DNA of 64,000 nucleotides from positions 1 to 64,000 of the forward strand of contig JBEBXK010000016.1 of NCBI GenBank assembly GCA_040391605.1, given 5' to 3'. Shown piece by piece: positions 52,183 to 59,830 of the stretch. The translations under genes and the position numbers were made by a program. The stretch's first letter is position 1. Each line of letters opens with the position of its first letter. The notes beneath the pieces were generated by a model. That model made no database searches, had not been told where the DNA came from, and was given only the letters and a program-made list of their open reading frames with translations. The DNA is from Vulgatibacter incomptus_A. GTDB lineage: Bacteria; Myxococcota; Myxococcia; Myxococcales; Vulgatibacteraceae.

Positions 52183-53736
52183 TCAGGCGGCTGCCGCTCG
52201 ATCGGGCGCCGCGACTTTCTGTAGGTTGGCGCGGACCGGGGCCTGGCGCTCGAGGCGCGCGATGGCCACGGCGCAGGCGAGGACGAGGCAGCCCAGGAGG
52301 ACGAGGCCGCCCTCGGTGGCCAGGAGCCACGGAGCGCGGGGATCGAAGGGGAGGCGGCCGGTGCGCAGCGCGTCCAGGAGGGGGACGACGAGGAAGAGGG
52401 CGCCCGCTGCGAAGAGGAGGTGCCGGGCGGACTCGGCGGCCTTGCCCCTGGCGAAGGCGTAGGCGAGGGCGCCGCCCCAGGCAGCGAAGAAGACGAGCTT
52501 CTCTAGGCCGACCCGCCCGTCCGCGCCGAGGGGCAGGAGCTGGTTGGCGAGGAAGATCGCGGCGACGGCCAGCGGCAGGCCCGCGCAGCCGCCCGAGGTG
52601 AGCTTGGCGAGGATTCGATCGAAGCGGCCCAGGCGCTTGATGCGGCGCCGTTCGATCCACAGCAGGTTCCCCGAGAGGATCCCGAAGGACGCCAGCATGG
52701 CCAGGAGCGCGTAAACCGCCTTGCCGCCCAGCTTGGCGAAGCTGGCGAAGTGGAGGCCGTAGAGCGTGGCCGCTGCCCCGGCGTAGAGGTTGTCGCCGCC
52801 TGCGTCCCTCGCCCAGAGCAGCGAGCCGTCCCGGGCCAGGCGGACGTTGGTGAAGGGGGCGATGCGGCCGTCCTGCTCGCCGGGCAGATCGATCACGGTG
52901 TTCTCGTCGCCGAGGTTGGCGATGAAGAACCAGCGATGGAGCGCGTTGGGGTAACGCTCGGTGGCGATGCGGTAGGCCGCCCGCAGGTCCGGAGCGGGGG
53001 CATCTACCCCGGTGGGCCCCGGGATCCGGGGCCACTCCGTGACGTCGGACATCGCCGCGTCGTCGCCGTCGAAGAGGCTGGCGACGACAGCGGGTCGCAG
53101 GCTTGGATCGAGGCAGAGGATGGCGCCGCTCAGGCCGAAGAGGAGGAAGAAGGGGAGGCTGATCACCCCGACGACCTTATGGGCGTCCGACCAGAAGACC
53201 CGCCGCCTGCCGACGTGGGGGCGAAATTGGAGGAGCTCCTTCACGACGCTGCCGAGCTGTAGCAGCAGCCCCGTGCCCGCGAGGAAGAGCAGCACCAAGG
53301 AGGCGAGGCCGGCGACGAGCTGCCCGTAGGGGATCGGCTCGAGGAAGTGCATCTGGTTCAGGAAGTCGCCCAGATCGCTGCGCTGCTCGAAGCTCTCGCC
53401 GCTGCGCGGATCGACGAAGGAGTAGGCGAGGGATCCGCCGTCGCCGAGGCGCCAGATCCGAAGCCACGGCTCCTCGTCGGTGGGCAGCGAGATCCCGAAC
53501 CATCCCGGGCGTGCGATGGCCTCACGCTCGGCGACGCGCTGGGCGACCGCGAGGGCCTCGTCGTCGGTGGCAGCCACTGGAGCGCGGAAGGCCTGCTCCT
53601 GCCACGGCGCCAGCTCCTCGGCGAAGAGCGCGAAGGCGCCGAGGAAGAAGACCGCGAAGAGGATGATGGACGCGACGGCACCCGCCCAGGCGTGGGCGTC
53701 CCAGAAGATCGCGTACGATCGGGGCGAGAGCTTCAC
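52183..53736 (-). CDS. PepSY-associated TM protein (iron-regulated membrane reductase-like)
   Basis: A 517-residue membrane protein of the PepSY_TM family. Typical features: an N-terminal TM with WDAHAWAGAVASIILF (His in TM1), a periplasmic PepSY region with YSFVDPRSGES, the second TM pair with FWSDAHKVVGVISLPFF and FGLSGAILCL, the LYGLHFASFAKLGGKAVY segment with a heme-ligand-like His, and additional C-terminal TMs. Proteins of this kind sit with TonB receptors and are thought to reduce ferric siderophores. GTG 53736 overlaps the preceding stop (GTGA), so translation is coupled. Confidence 0.88.
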   Translation of the reverse strand: MKLSPRSYAIFWDAHAWAGAVASIILFAVFFLGAFALFAEELAPWQEQAFRAPVAATDDEALAVAQRVAEREAIARPGWFGISLPTDEEPWLRIWRLGDGGSLAYSFVDPRSGESFEQRSDLGDFLNQMHFLEPIPYGQLVAGLASLVLLFLAGTGLLLQLGSVVKELLQFRPHVGRRRVFWSDAHKVVGVISLPFFLLFGLSGAILCLDPSLRPAVVASLFDGDDAAMSDVTEWPRIPGPTGVDAPAPDLRAAYRIATERYPNALHRWFFIANLGDENTVIDLPGEQDGRIAPFTNVRLARDGSLLWARDAGGDNLYAGAAATLYGLHFASFAKLGGKAVYALLAMLASFGILSGNLLWIERRRIKRLGRFDRILAKLTSGGCAGLPLAVAAIFLANQLLPLGADGRVGLEKLVFFAAWGGALAYAFARGKAAESARHLLFAAGALFLVVPLLDALRTGRLPFDPRAPWLLATEGGLVLLGCLVLACAVAIARLERQAPVRANLQKVAAPDRAAAA

Positions 53737-53996
53737 ACCAGCACCAGGATCGCGGCGCTCGGAATGCAGACGGCCGCGGTCCCGATCCAGGCGGCGCGGC
53801 CGCTCCGGGCGAGGAGCGCGAGGCAGGGCGCGGCCGCCACCGCCGGGAGTCCCAGGAACGAGAAGGCGAAGAGGCGCGCGTCGGCGGGGAGGGGGAGGGT
53901 CGCTCCGGCGGCCAGCATGACGAGCATCATGGCGACAGGCGCGCCCACGATCGCTGCCGAGATCCTGGCGAGACCGTGGACGTGCGGCGCGGCCAT
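53733..53996 (-). CDS. Small membrane protein (87 aa) in iron operon
   Basis: An 87-residue protein MAAPHVHGLARISAAIVGAP with three hydrophobic segments (about 10-30, 40-58 and 66-86). It begins at ATG 53996, overlapping the stop of the previous gene by one base (TGATG), and its own TGA overlaps the PepSY-TM start. Both overlaps show it is a true operon member. It resembles the small DUF3649/DUF3325-type membrane proteins that accompany PepSY-TM genes, but I cannot assign the exact family. Confidence 0.65.
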   Translation of the reverse strand: MAAPHVHGLARISAAIVGAPVAMMLVMLAAGATLPLPADARLFAFSFLGLPAVAAAPCLALLARSGRAAWIGTAAVCIPSAAILVLV

Positions 53997-54289
53997 CAGC
54001 CCTGCGCCCCCATCCGGCGTGTGCTTGCCCTGGGCGCGAGGAAGGGGAGGACGAGGGCGGCGCTCGCCAGGGCAGCCATGACCGTTACTACGGCGAGCGT
54101 GAGCCCGACGCTCCAGCCGTGCAGGGCGATCGAGACGGCTATCCCGGCGATCCACGCCGTGAGCGCTCCGATCCTGGCGAGGAGGGGATGCGCGACGAGC
54201 GGCTGGATCCAGGTGGCGTTCGACCCCGCCTGTGCGGCCGCGGCCAGGATGAAGGCTCCGACGACGAGTAGGGAGGTGGAGAGTGCCAA
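53996..54289 (-). CDS. Small membrane protein (97 aa), first gene of iron operon
   Basis: A 97-residue protein with three hydrophobic segments (LLVVGAFILAAAAQAG, LTAWIAGIAVSIALHGWSVG, VVTVMAALASAALVLPFLAP). I start at TTG 54289 because GGAGG lies 7 bases upstream; a longer frame to 54352 would begin inside the Fur-like palindrome. The resemblance is to DUF3325-like partners of PepSY-TM proteins. The start is about 40 bases from the palindrome, so this operon is probably iron-repressed. Confidence 0.62.
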   Translation of the reverse strand: MALSTSLLVVGAFILAAAAQAGSNATWIQPLVAHPLLARIGALTAWIAGIAVSIALHGWSVGLTLAVVTVMAALASAALVLPFLAPRASTRRMGAQG

Positions 54290-54328
54290 GCGCGAGCCTC
54301 CGTGGGGGATGAGAGCGAATTCCTCAGT

Positions 54329-54347
54329 ATTGAGAATCGTTCTCAAT
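54329..54347. promoter_or_regulatory. Fur-box-like 19-bp palindrome
   Basis: ATTGAGAA-TCG-TTCTCAAT is a perfect inverted repeat with 8-base arms, the length and TGAGAAT/TTCTCA character of Fur boxes (7-1-7 type). It lies between the minus-strand PepSY operon (start 54289) and the plus-strand TonB receptor operon (start 54612). A TTGATTCTCAA half-site near 54579-54589 may be a second element closer to the receptor gene. Confidence 0.75.
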
Positions 54348-54611
54348 CTCAATCCTTAGCGGGTATACGTGGGAGCGAGGGCAGAAGTCAAGCGACTCCG
54401 CTCCCGCCCGAGGGGGAGCGGATCTCCTGGGGGGCGTCCGCCATCAGCCTCGAGAATAGGCCGCATCTACGCGGCTTCTTCTCTCCGGCGGCTGCTGTCA
54501 GCCTCCCGATTCTTCGGAGGGAGGCCTTGCAAGGAATCAAGAGATCGTCGACACTCCGCCCGAAAAATCTCGGTGAAATTGATTCTCAAACGCAGGACTC
54601 GTCTCGCCACC

Positions 54612-57320
54612 ATGTTTCCCTTTCGCCGCTGCCTGCTCCTCGTGAGCATCTGGATGGCAGCGCCAGCCGGCGCCGCGCCCGGACAGCCGCCTCCGGTCGA
54701 GGAGGCCGCCCGGCTCTCCGAGGCTGCGGAGCCGGTGCAGGCTCGGGACGCACAAGGAGGAGCCTCCGAGGAGGCGATCCCTGCGCCTCCTGGGGCGCAT
54801 TCGTCTCCGTCGCCAGCGGCCCCCGCTCTTCAGGCCCCCAGGCTGATCGAGGCGGCGTTGGCACCCTGGCCCGCTGGCGTCGAGGGGCCTCCGGTGGAGG
54901 TAGGGCTGCTCCTCTCCCTGGACCCCAGCGGCGCCGTGATCGGCGCCGAGGTCGTCGAGTCGGCCGGGGCGCCCTTTGACGACGTCGCCGTGGAGGCGAG
55001 CCGAGGCTTCCGCTTCGAGCCCGCCCGGAGGCAGGGGGAGGCGACCGCTTCGAGGATCCGCTTCCGACATCCCTTCGCGCCTCCGGTGGTGGCAGAGGAG
55101 GCCCGTGCGGTTCCCGAGGCGGTCACCACAAATGCGACCGATAGTGTCACCGATGGGGCCACCGAGGGAGCCGTCGAGGGGGTCGCCGAGGGGGTCGCCG
55201 AGGGGGTCGCCGAGGGTGAAGCGCAGAGTGCGGCCGCCTCCACCCCAGCCGACGAAGGCGTGGACGACGAAGAGATCGTGGTCACGGTGCAGGGCCGCTC
55301 CGAGGCCGATCGCCGGCGGGACTCCGCCGAGGCGGTGACGGTGATCGACACCACCCAGGCCAAGGGGAGGACCGCCGACCTCGGCGAGGTCCTCGCGCGC
55401 CAGGAGGGCGTCGAGGTGCGTCGCGCCGGCGGCCTCGGCAGCGGCACCCGCTTCTCGTTGAACGGCCTCTCCGACGATCAGATCCGCTTCTTCCTCGACG
55501 GCGTGCCCCTCGACCTCGCGGGCTTCCCCTACGGCATCGCCAACGTGCCCGTCCACCTCCTGGAGGGGATCGAGATCTACCGCGGCGTGGTGCCCATCCG
55601 CTTCGGCGCTGACGCGTTGGGAGGCGCGGTGAACCTCGTCACCCAGGCCCGCCCCCGGGGCACCGGCGCGTCGGCTTCCCTCCTCGGCGGCGCCTTCGGC
55701 ACCTGGCGGCTTGCGGCGAGCGGTCACCACCACGACGAGTCCAGCGGCTTCCTCGCCCGGGCCCACCTCTTCTCCGATCGCAGCGACAACGACTACGCCA
55801 TCGATGTCCACGCCGCCGACCGGACCACCGGCAAGCTCGCGGCGGCGCAGGTCGATCGCTTCCACGACGCCTATGACGCCCTGGGCGGCGGCCTGGATCT
55901 GGGCTTCGTCGACCTCGGCTGGGCCGAGCGGATCGTGCTGCGGCTCCACGGCTCGGCCTTCGACAAGGAGCTGCAGCACGCCTTGGTCATGACCCCCGCC
56001 AGCGTGCCCTACGGCGAGGCGGCCTGGGACGCCACCTCCTGGGGCGGCCAGCTCCTCTACGAGCAGGGCCTCTCCTCCAGCGTGCGACTCGAGATGGTGG
56101 CAGGCTACGCCGCCCAGCGCACCCGCCTCCTGGACGACGCCGATTGGGTCTACGATTGGTTCGGGCGGACCGAGACCCCTCGGAGCGGCGGGGAGCTCTC
56201 CGAGAAGAAGCGCGACGAGATCACCCGCCAACAGGCCTTCTTCGGCAGGCTCGAGCTCGCCTGGGCGCTGGCCCCCTCCCACACCCTGCGCCTCTCGCAG
56301 GCGCCGACCCTGGTGCGGCGAAGCGGGGAGGATCGGCTCCTGCAGAACGCCGACGCCGCGGCGGCGCTGGCGGCCGAGCGCAGGCAGCTCGCCTGGATCA
56401 GCGGCGTGGAGTACGAGATCGATCTCTTCGACGATCGCCTCGAGACCATCTTCTTCGTCAAGGACTACCGCTACAGCGCGTCGGGGAAAGAGCCGCGGAT
56501 CCGCGGGGGCCTCGACGACCTCCAGCGCGATCTCGTCCGCACCGGCTACGGCGCCGCCACCCGCCTGCGCCTCAGCGAGGCGCTGCAGCTCAAGGCCAGC
56601 TTCGAGCTGGCCACGCGCCTCCCTCGTCCCGACGAGCTCTTCGGCGACGGCGCGCTGATCCTCCCCAGCCTCGCGCTGGTGCCGGAGACCAGCCGGAACG
56701 TGAACCTTGGCCTCGAGCTCCGCGGCCTCCGCACCTCGATCGGCGGGCTGCGCGGTGGCATCAACGGCTTCGCGCGGATCATCGACGACTTCATCCTCCT
56801 CCAGCAGCTCGGCCTGCAGAGCTCCGGCTATCGCAACGTGGCCCAGGCCACCGCCGTCGGCGCCGAGCTCGCGGCGGGCTGGAGCTCGCGCGGCGGCCTC
56901 CTCCACCTGGATGGAAACTTCACCTGGCAGGACTTCCGAAACACCTCGACCGACGGACCCTTCGCCGCCTACGAGGGCGATCGGATGGCCTACCGCCCCT
57001 GGATCTTCGCCAACGTCTCGGCGCGGATCGAGGTGCGCGACGTGGTCCGGGCCAGCGACGAGGTCTCGCCCTTCTGGAGCAGCCGCTATGTGCACGACTA
57101 CTTCCTGGGCTGGGAGAGCAACGGCGATCCCGCCACCAAGAATCGGATCCCCTCTCAATTCGTCCAGAGCGCCGGCGTCCAATATCGAGTCTGGCTCGCC
57201 CCCGTCACGGCCGGATTGACCCTGGAGTTCGACAACCTCGCGGACGCCCGGACCTTCGACTTCTTCGGCGTACAAAGGCCCGGTCGCGCCGGCTACCTCA
57301 AGGGCACCATCGAATACTGA
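54612..57320 (+). CDS. TonB-dependent receptor with N-terminal TonB-type domain
   Basis: A 902-residue outer-membrane receptor. The signal peptide ends AAPAGAAPG; residues about 76-158 form a TonB C-terminal-like domain (GLLLSLDPSGAVIGAEVVES, FRFEPARRQGE), an unusual fusion. A Glu/Val-rich linker with a 12-bp repeat leads to the TonB box EEIVVTVQG (about 218), the plug (GVEVRRAGGLGSGTRFSLNG, IRFFLDGVPLDLAG, EIYRGVVPIRFGADALGG) and a 22-strand-type barrel ending FDFFGVQRPGRAGYLKGTIEY, the expected C-terminal aromatic strand. Start ATG 54612; longer frames lack a signal peptide. It heads the exbB-exbD-tonB operon beside the Fur-like site and likely imports a ferric chelate. Confidence 0.92.
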   Translation: MFPFRRCLLLVSIWMAAPAGAAPGQPPPVEEAARLSEAAEPVQARDAQGGASEEAIPAPPGAHSSPSPAAPALQAPRLIEAALAPWPAGVEGPPVEVGLLLSLDPSGAVIGAEVVESAGAPFDDVAVEASRGFRFEPARRQGEATASRIRFRHPFAPPVVAEEARAVPEAVTTNATDSVTDGATEGAVEGVAEGVAEGVAEGEAQSAAASTPADEGVDDEEIVVTVQGRSEADRRRDSAEAVTVIDTTQAKGRTADLGEVLARQEGVEVRRAGGLGSGTRFSLNGLSDDQIRFFLDGVPLDLAGFPYGIANVPVHLLEGIEIYRGVVPIRFGADALGGAVNLVTQARPRGTGASASLLGGAFGTWRLAASGHHHDESSGFLARAHLFSDRSDNDYAIDVHAADRTTGKLAAAQVDRFHDAYDALGGGLDLGFVDLGWAERIVLRLHGSAFDKELQHALVMTPASVPYGEAAWDATSWGGQLLYEQGLSSSVRLEMVAGYAAQRTRLLDDADWVYDWFGRTETPRSGGELSEKKRDEITRQQAFFGRLELAWALAPSHTLRLSQAPTLVRRSGEDRLLQNADAAAALAAERRQLAWISGVEYEIDLFDDRLETIFFVKDYRYSASGKEPRIRGGLDDLQRDLVRTGYGAATRLRLSEALQLKASFELATRLPRPDELFGDGALILPSLALVPETSRNVNLGLELRGLRTSIGGLRGGINGFARIIDDFILLQQLGLQSSGYRNVAQATAVGAELAAGWSSRGGLLHLDGNFTWQDFRNTSTDGPFAAYEGDRMAYRPWIFANVSARIEVRDVVRASDEVSPFWSSRYVHDYFLGWESNGDPATKNRIPSQFVQSAGVQYRVWLAPVTAGLTLEFDNLADARTFDFFGVQRPGRAGYLKGTIEY
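55176..55211 (+). repeat. 12-bp microsatellite, three exact copies
   Basis: GAGGGGGTCGCC repeats three times head-to-tail, encoding EGVA x3 in the linker between the TonB-like domain and plug of the receptor. The copy number may vary and change linker length. Confidence 0.85.
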
Positions 57321-57470
57321 GCCCGACTCGTTCGAGCCGGCATGAGAGCCACATGGAAATCATCCTCTTCGGCGTGCAGCGGCCCCGCCGCGCCGGCTAG
57401 CTCAAGCGCACCATCGAATATTGATCCCGACTCGAAGGAGCCGGGAAAAAGAGTCACATGGAAATCGTCC
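57262..57470 (+). repeat. ~105-bp tandem duplication at receptor/exbB junction
   Basis: The end of the receptor gene plus the start of exbB occurs twice. Copy 1 (about 57262-57365) runs from TTCTTCGGCGTACAAAGG through the real stop to ATGGAAATCATCCTCTTC; copy 2 (about 57366-57470) repeats it with substitutions as CGGCGTGCAGCGGCC...ATGGAAATCGTCCTCTTC. Between them, a hybrid mini-ORF from ATG 57353 reads MEIILFGVQRPRRAG and stops. Only the second copy leads into full-length exbB. Confidence 0.85.
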
Positions 57471-58147
57471 TCTTCCTCAAGAACCTCCTGGTGAGCTGGG
57501 GCACCGCCTGGGTGCTCTGGATCCTGCTCGGCCTCTCGTTGGCCAGCGTCGCGGTGATCGTCGAGCGATGGTTGGTCTTCCGCTCCCGCGGCGCCGATCC
57601 CCAAGCCCTCACCGCCGCCCTGGACGCCGCCCTCGCCCGGGGCGCCATGGACGACGCGCTCGTCCTCCTGGAGCAACGCCCGTCGATGCCGGGGCGGGTC
57701 GCGGCGGCGGGGCTGCGCCTGGCCTCCCACGGCGCCGAGGCGGCCCAGCGCGGCATGGAGAGCGCCGCCGCCGCCGAGCGCTCCGTCCTGGACCGCCGCC
57801 TCGCCTACCTCGGCACCCTCGGCAACAACGCGCCCTTCGTCGGCCTCTTCGGCACCGTGATCGGCGTGATCCTCGCCTTCGACGCGCTGGGCACCGACGC
57901 CGGCGCCGCTGCCGCCGGCCAGGCCGCCGCCGCCGCCGTGATGGCCGCCATCGCCGAGGCGCTGGTCGCCACCGCCGTCGGCATCGGCGTCGCCTTGCCC
58001 GCGGTGGCCTCCTACAACTACTTCCAGCGCCGGATCGCCTCCATGCTCGGAGACGTCGAGGCCCTCTCCAAGCTGGTGCTCGCCTATCTGAGCTCCCGCG
58101 AGCTCGATCTCACCGCGCCGACGCCCGAGCGGCGGGAGGTCGGCTGA
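57458..58147 (+). CDS. exbB: Biopolymer transport protein ExbB
   Basis: A 229-residue inner-membrane proton-channel protein (MotA/TolQ/ExbB family). TM1 is SWGTAWVLWILLGLSLASVAV; TM2 and TM3 are in YLGTLGNNAPFVGLFGTVIG and ALVATAVGIGVALPAVASY, the conserved GTVxG and A.TxxGxxxAxPA motifs. Ala-rich stretches are frequent. ATG 57458 is preceded by AAGAG and follows the duplicated junction. The stop overlaps the exbD start (TGATG). Works with ExbD and TonB to power the receptor. Confidence 0.93.
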   Translation: MEIVLFLKNLLVSWGTAWVLWILLGLSLASVAVIVERWLVFRSRGADPQALTAALDAALARGAMDDALVLLEQRPSMPGRVAAAGLRLASHGAEAAQRGMESAAAAERSVLDRRLAYLGTLGNNAPFVGLFGTVIGVILAFDALGTDAGAAAAGQAAAAAVMAAIAEALVATAVGIGVALPAVASYNYFQRRIASMLGDVEALSKLVLAYLSSRELDLTAPTPERREVG

Positions 58148-58578
58148 TGGCTGCGGGCGCCCCGCGCGACGGGATCATCGAGGGCATCAACGTCACGCCC
58201 CTGGTCGACATCGCCTTGGTGCTGCTGGTGGTCTTCATCGTCACCGCCAAGATGGTCGTCCAGCCCGCGGTGCCCCTTGACCTGCCGGCGGCGACCCAGG
58301 GCGAGGAGCTGCAGACCATCTTCGCCGTGGCCCTGCCCAAGGACGGCAGCCTCCTCGTGGACGGCGAGCCCGTAGCAGACGAGCAGCTCCTCGCCAGGGC
58401 CCGGGCCGCCCTCGCCGAGGCGCCGGAGCTACGCGCCGTGATCCAGGCCGACGGCGACGTCCCCCACCGCCGCGTGATCGGCGTCCTCGACAAGCTCAAG
58501 GAGGCAGGCATCGCCCGGGTGGCCTTCGGGACCTCCTGGCCGGAAGAGGAGACGGGAGCCATGGGTGGAGCGGAGTAG
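58147..58578 (+). CDS. exbD: Biopolymer transport protein ExbD
   Basis: A 143-residue protein with a short cytoplasmic N-terminus, one TM (VTPLVDIALVLLVVFIVTAK) containing the essential Asp, and a periplasmic domain (PLDLPAATQGEELQTIFAVA, VIQADGDVPHRRVIGVLDKL). The start ATG overlaps the exbB stop, and the 3' end overlaps tonB by 14 bases, so all three are co-translated. Length is normal for the family. Confidence 0.93.
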   Translation: MAAGAPRDGIIEGINVTPLVDIALVLLVVFIVTAKMVVQPAVPLDLPAATQGEELQTIFAVALPKDGSLLVDGEPVADEQLLARARAALAEAPELRAVIQADGDVPHRRVIGVLDKLKEAGIARVAFGTSWPEEETGAMGGAE

Positions 58579-59419
58579 GCCAAGCATCGGCGCCGTCGTC
58601 GCGCTGACTCTGCCTGCCCAGGCCAACGTCGGCAGGCGGGCCATCGCCCTGGCCGCGACCCTCGCGATCCACGGGATCGTCGGGGTCGGCCTCGCCGTGG
58701 CGCCATCCGGCGATCGCGGCTCGGCGCCCGCCGCCAAGCCATCGCGCATCATCGAGATGGTCGCGCCCCCGCCGCCTGCGGTACTCGAAGCTCCCGAGCC
58801 TCCGCCCCCAGCCCCGATCGAAGAGGCCAAGGTGGCGCCCCCGTCACCTCCCGCTGCCCGGCTCGCGTCCGTGTCTCGGTCGACGACACCATCACCGACC
58901 GCGGCGGAGCCCCCAGCCGCAGTCGCACCGTCCCAGACGGCTGCCGTCGTCGCCACAGACGCAGCGCCCGAGATCCTCGACTTCACCGACTTCGACATCG
59001 CCACCGGCGACGCGCGGGTCTACGTCGGCGGCGTCTCCTCCTCCGCCGGTGAGAATACGGTCGCCGCACGAGGCGACGCCGTCGCCGCCGACGGCCTGGT
59101 CGGCGCGGCGTCCGGCGGCGGCGAAGGAGCCGAGACGAGCAGCGCCCGCAGCGTGCGCCTCCCCGGCGGGACCTGGGATTGTCCCTGGCCCGACGACGCC
59201 CGCGCCCTCCGCGATCGCGTACAAGAGGTGAAGCTCCGAGCGGTCGTCGGCGTCGACGGTCGCGCGACCTCCGTCGAGATCCTCTCCGACCCGGGCCACG
59301 GCTTCGGCGCGGCCGCCCTGCGCTGCGCCAAGTCCGCGCGCTTCGACCCCGCCCTCGACGCCCAGGGCCGCGCCATCCAAGCCCGCTCCCCGCCAATCCG
59401 CGTGCGCTTCACCCGCTGA
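58565..59419 (+). CDS. tonB: TonB energy transducer
   Basis: A 284-residue TonB. One N-terminal TM (AIALAATLAIHGIVGVGLAV) carries the His of the SxxxH region, then a Pro-rich spacer (PPPPAVLEAPEPPPPAP), a low-complexity segment, and a C-terminal domain LRAVVGVDGRATSVEILSDP ... ALRCAKSARFDPALDAQGR typical of TonB_C. GTG 58565 lies inside exbD with GGAG upstream. A second TonB_C-like domain exists on the receptor itself, so the two may compete or cooperate. It probably energises the receptor upstream. Confidence 0.87.
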   Translation: MERSRPSIGAVVALTLPAQANVGRRAIALAATLAIHGIVGVGLAVAPSGDRGSAPAAKPSRIIEMVAPPPPAVLEAPEPPPPAPIEEAKVAPPSPPAARLASVSRSTTPSPTAAEPPAAVAPSQTAAVVATDAAPEILDFTDFDIATGDARVYVGGVSSSAGENTVAARGDAVAADGLVGAASGGGEGAETSSARSVRLPGGTWDCPWPDDARALRDRVQEVKLRAVVGVDGRATSVEILSDPGHGFGAAALRCAKSARFDPALDAQGRAIQARSPPIRVRFTR

Positions 59420-59568
59420 TAGTTGGCCGTCACCTCCTGCCTGCTTCGCCTTGCCCTCCAGAAATCAGGAGAGGACTCGAGGGGCTGGTCTGTTCGGCAC
59501 TGCACCAGATCTGGTCCTCCTGGTTCTCTTTGGCTGAGTTCGGTGGCCTAAAGAGGGCTCCGAATCAG

Positions 59569-59588
59569 AAACGATCCAAGCTCGTTTT
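59569..59588 (+). terminator. Weak hairpin terminator after tonB
   Basis: AAACGA (59569-59574) pairs with TCGTTT (59582-59587) around 7 bases, ending in TTTT. It is 150 bases after the tonB stop in a 243-base gap where I see no other feature. Confidence 0.4.
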
Positions 59589-59662
59589 GACCGATGGTTG
59601 ACGAAGATGGGCGAGACCCGTTAGCCTTCCAGTAGGACGGAAGCGGTTCTGGAGGGGAACTC

Positions 59663-59830
59663 ATGACGGATGACATCAGCGGCGTCGCGCGCACGACACT
59701 CGAGGTTCGAAAGGACTTGGAGGATCGAACAGACGCCCAAGCCTTCCCTCGATTTCTGATTGATCTCGGAACGCTCGGTGGGGCGCACCCGTTGGCATGC
59801 CCTTCATTCAGAGAGGCACATGATGACTAG
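59663..59830 (+). CDS. Small ORF (55 aa) coupled to TcA-like gene
   Basis: ATG 59663 is preceded by a strong GGAGGGG site and encodes a soluble 55-residue peptide (MTDDISGVARTTLEVRKDLE...). Its TAG lies 11 bases inside the TcA-like gene start, an overlap that suggests translational coupling. No family recognised; it may be a leader ORF or a small real protein. Confidence 0.42.
   Translation: MTDDISGVARTTLEVRKDLEDRTDAQAFPRFLIDLGTLGGAHPLACPSFREAHDD

Noticed and set aside
55176..55211. CRISPR or regulatory iterons
   Set aside because: Only three 12-bp copies in a coding linker; a coding microsatellite explains them.
54537..57275. 912-aa open frame antisense to the TonB receptor
   Set aside because: It mirrors the receptor's codon bias; residues are low-complexity Gly/Ala/Val/Glu with no motif.
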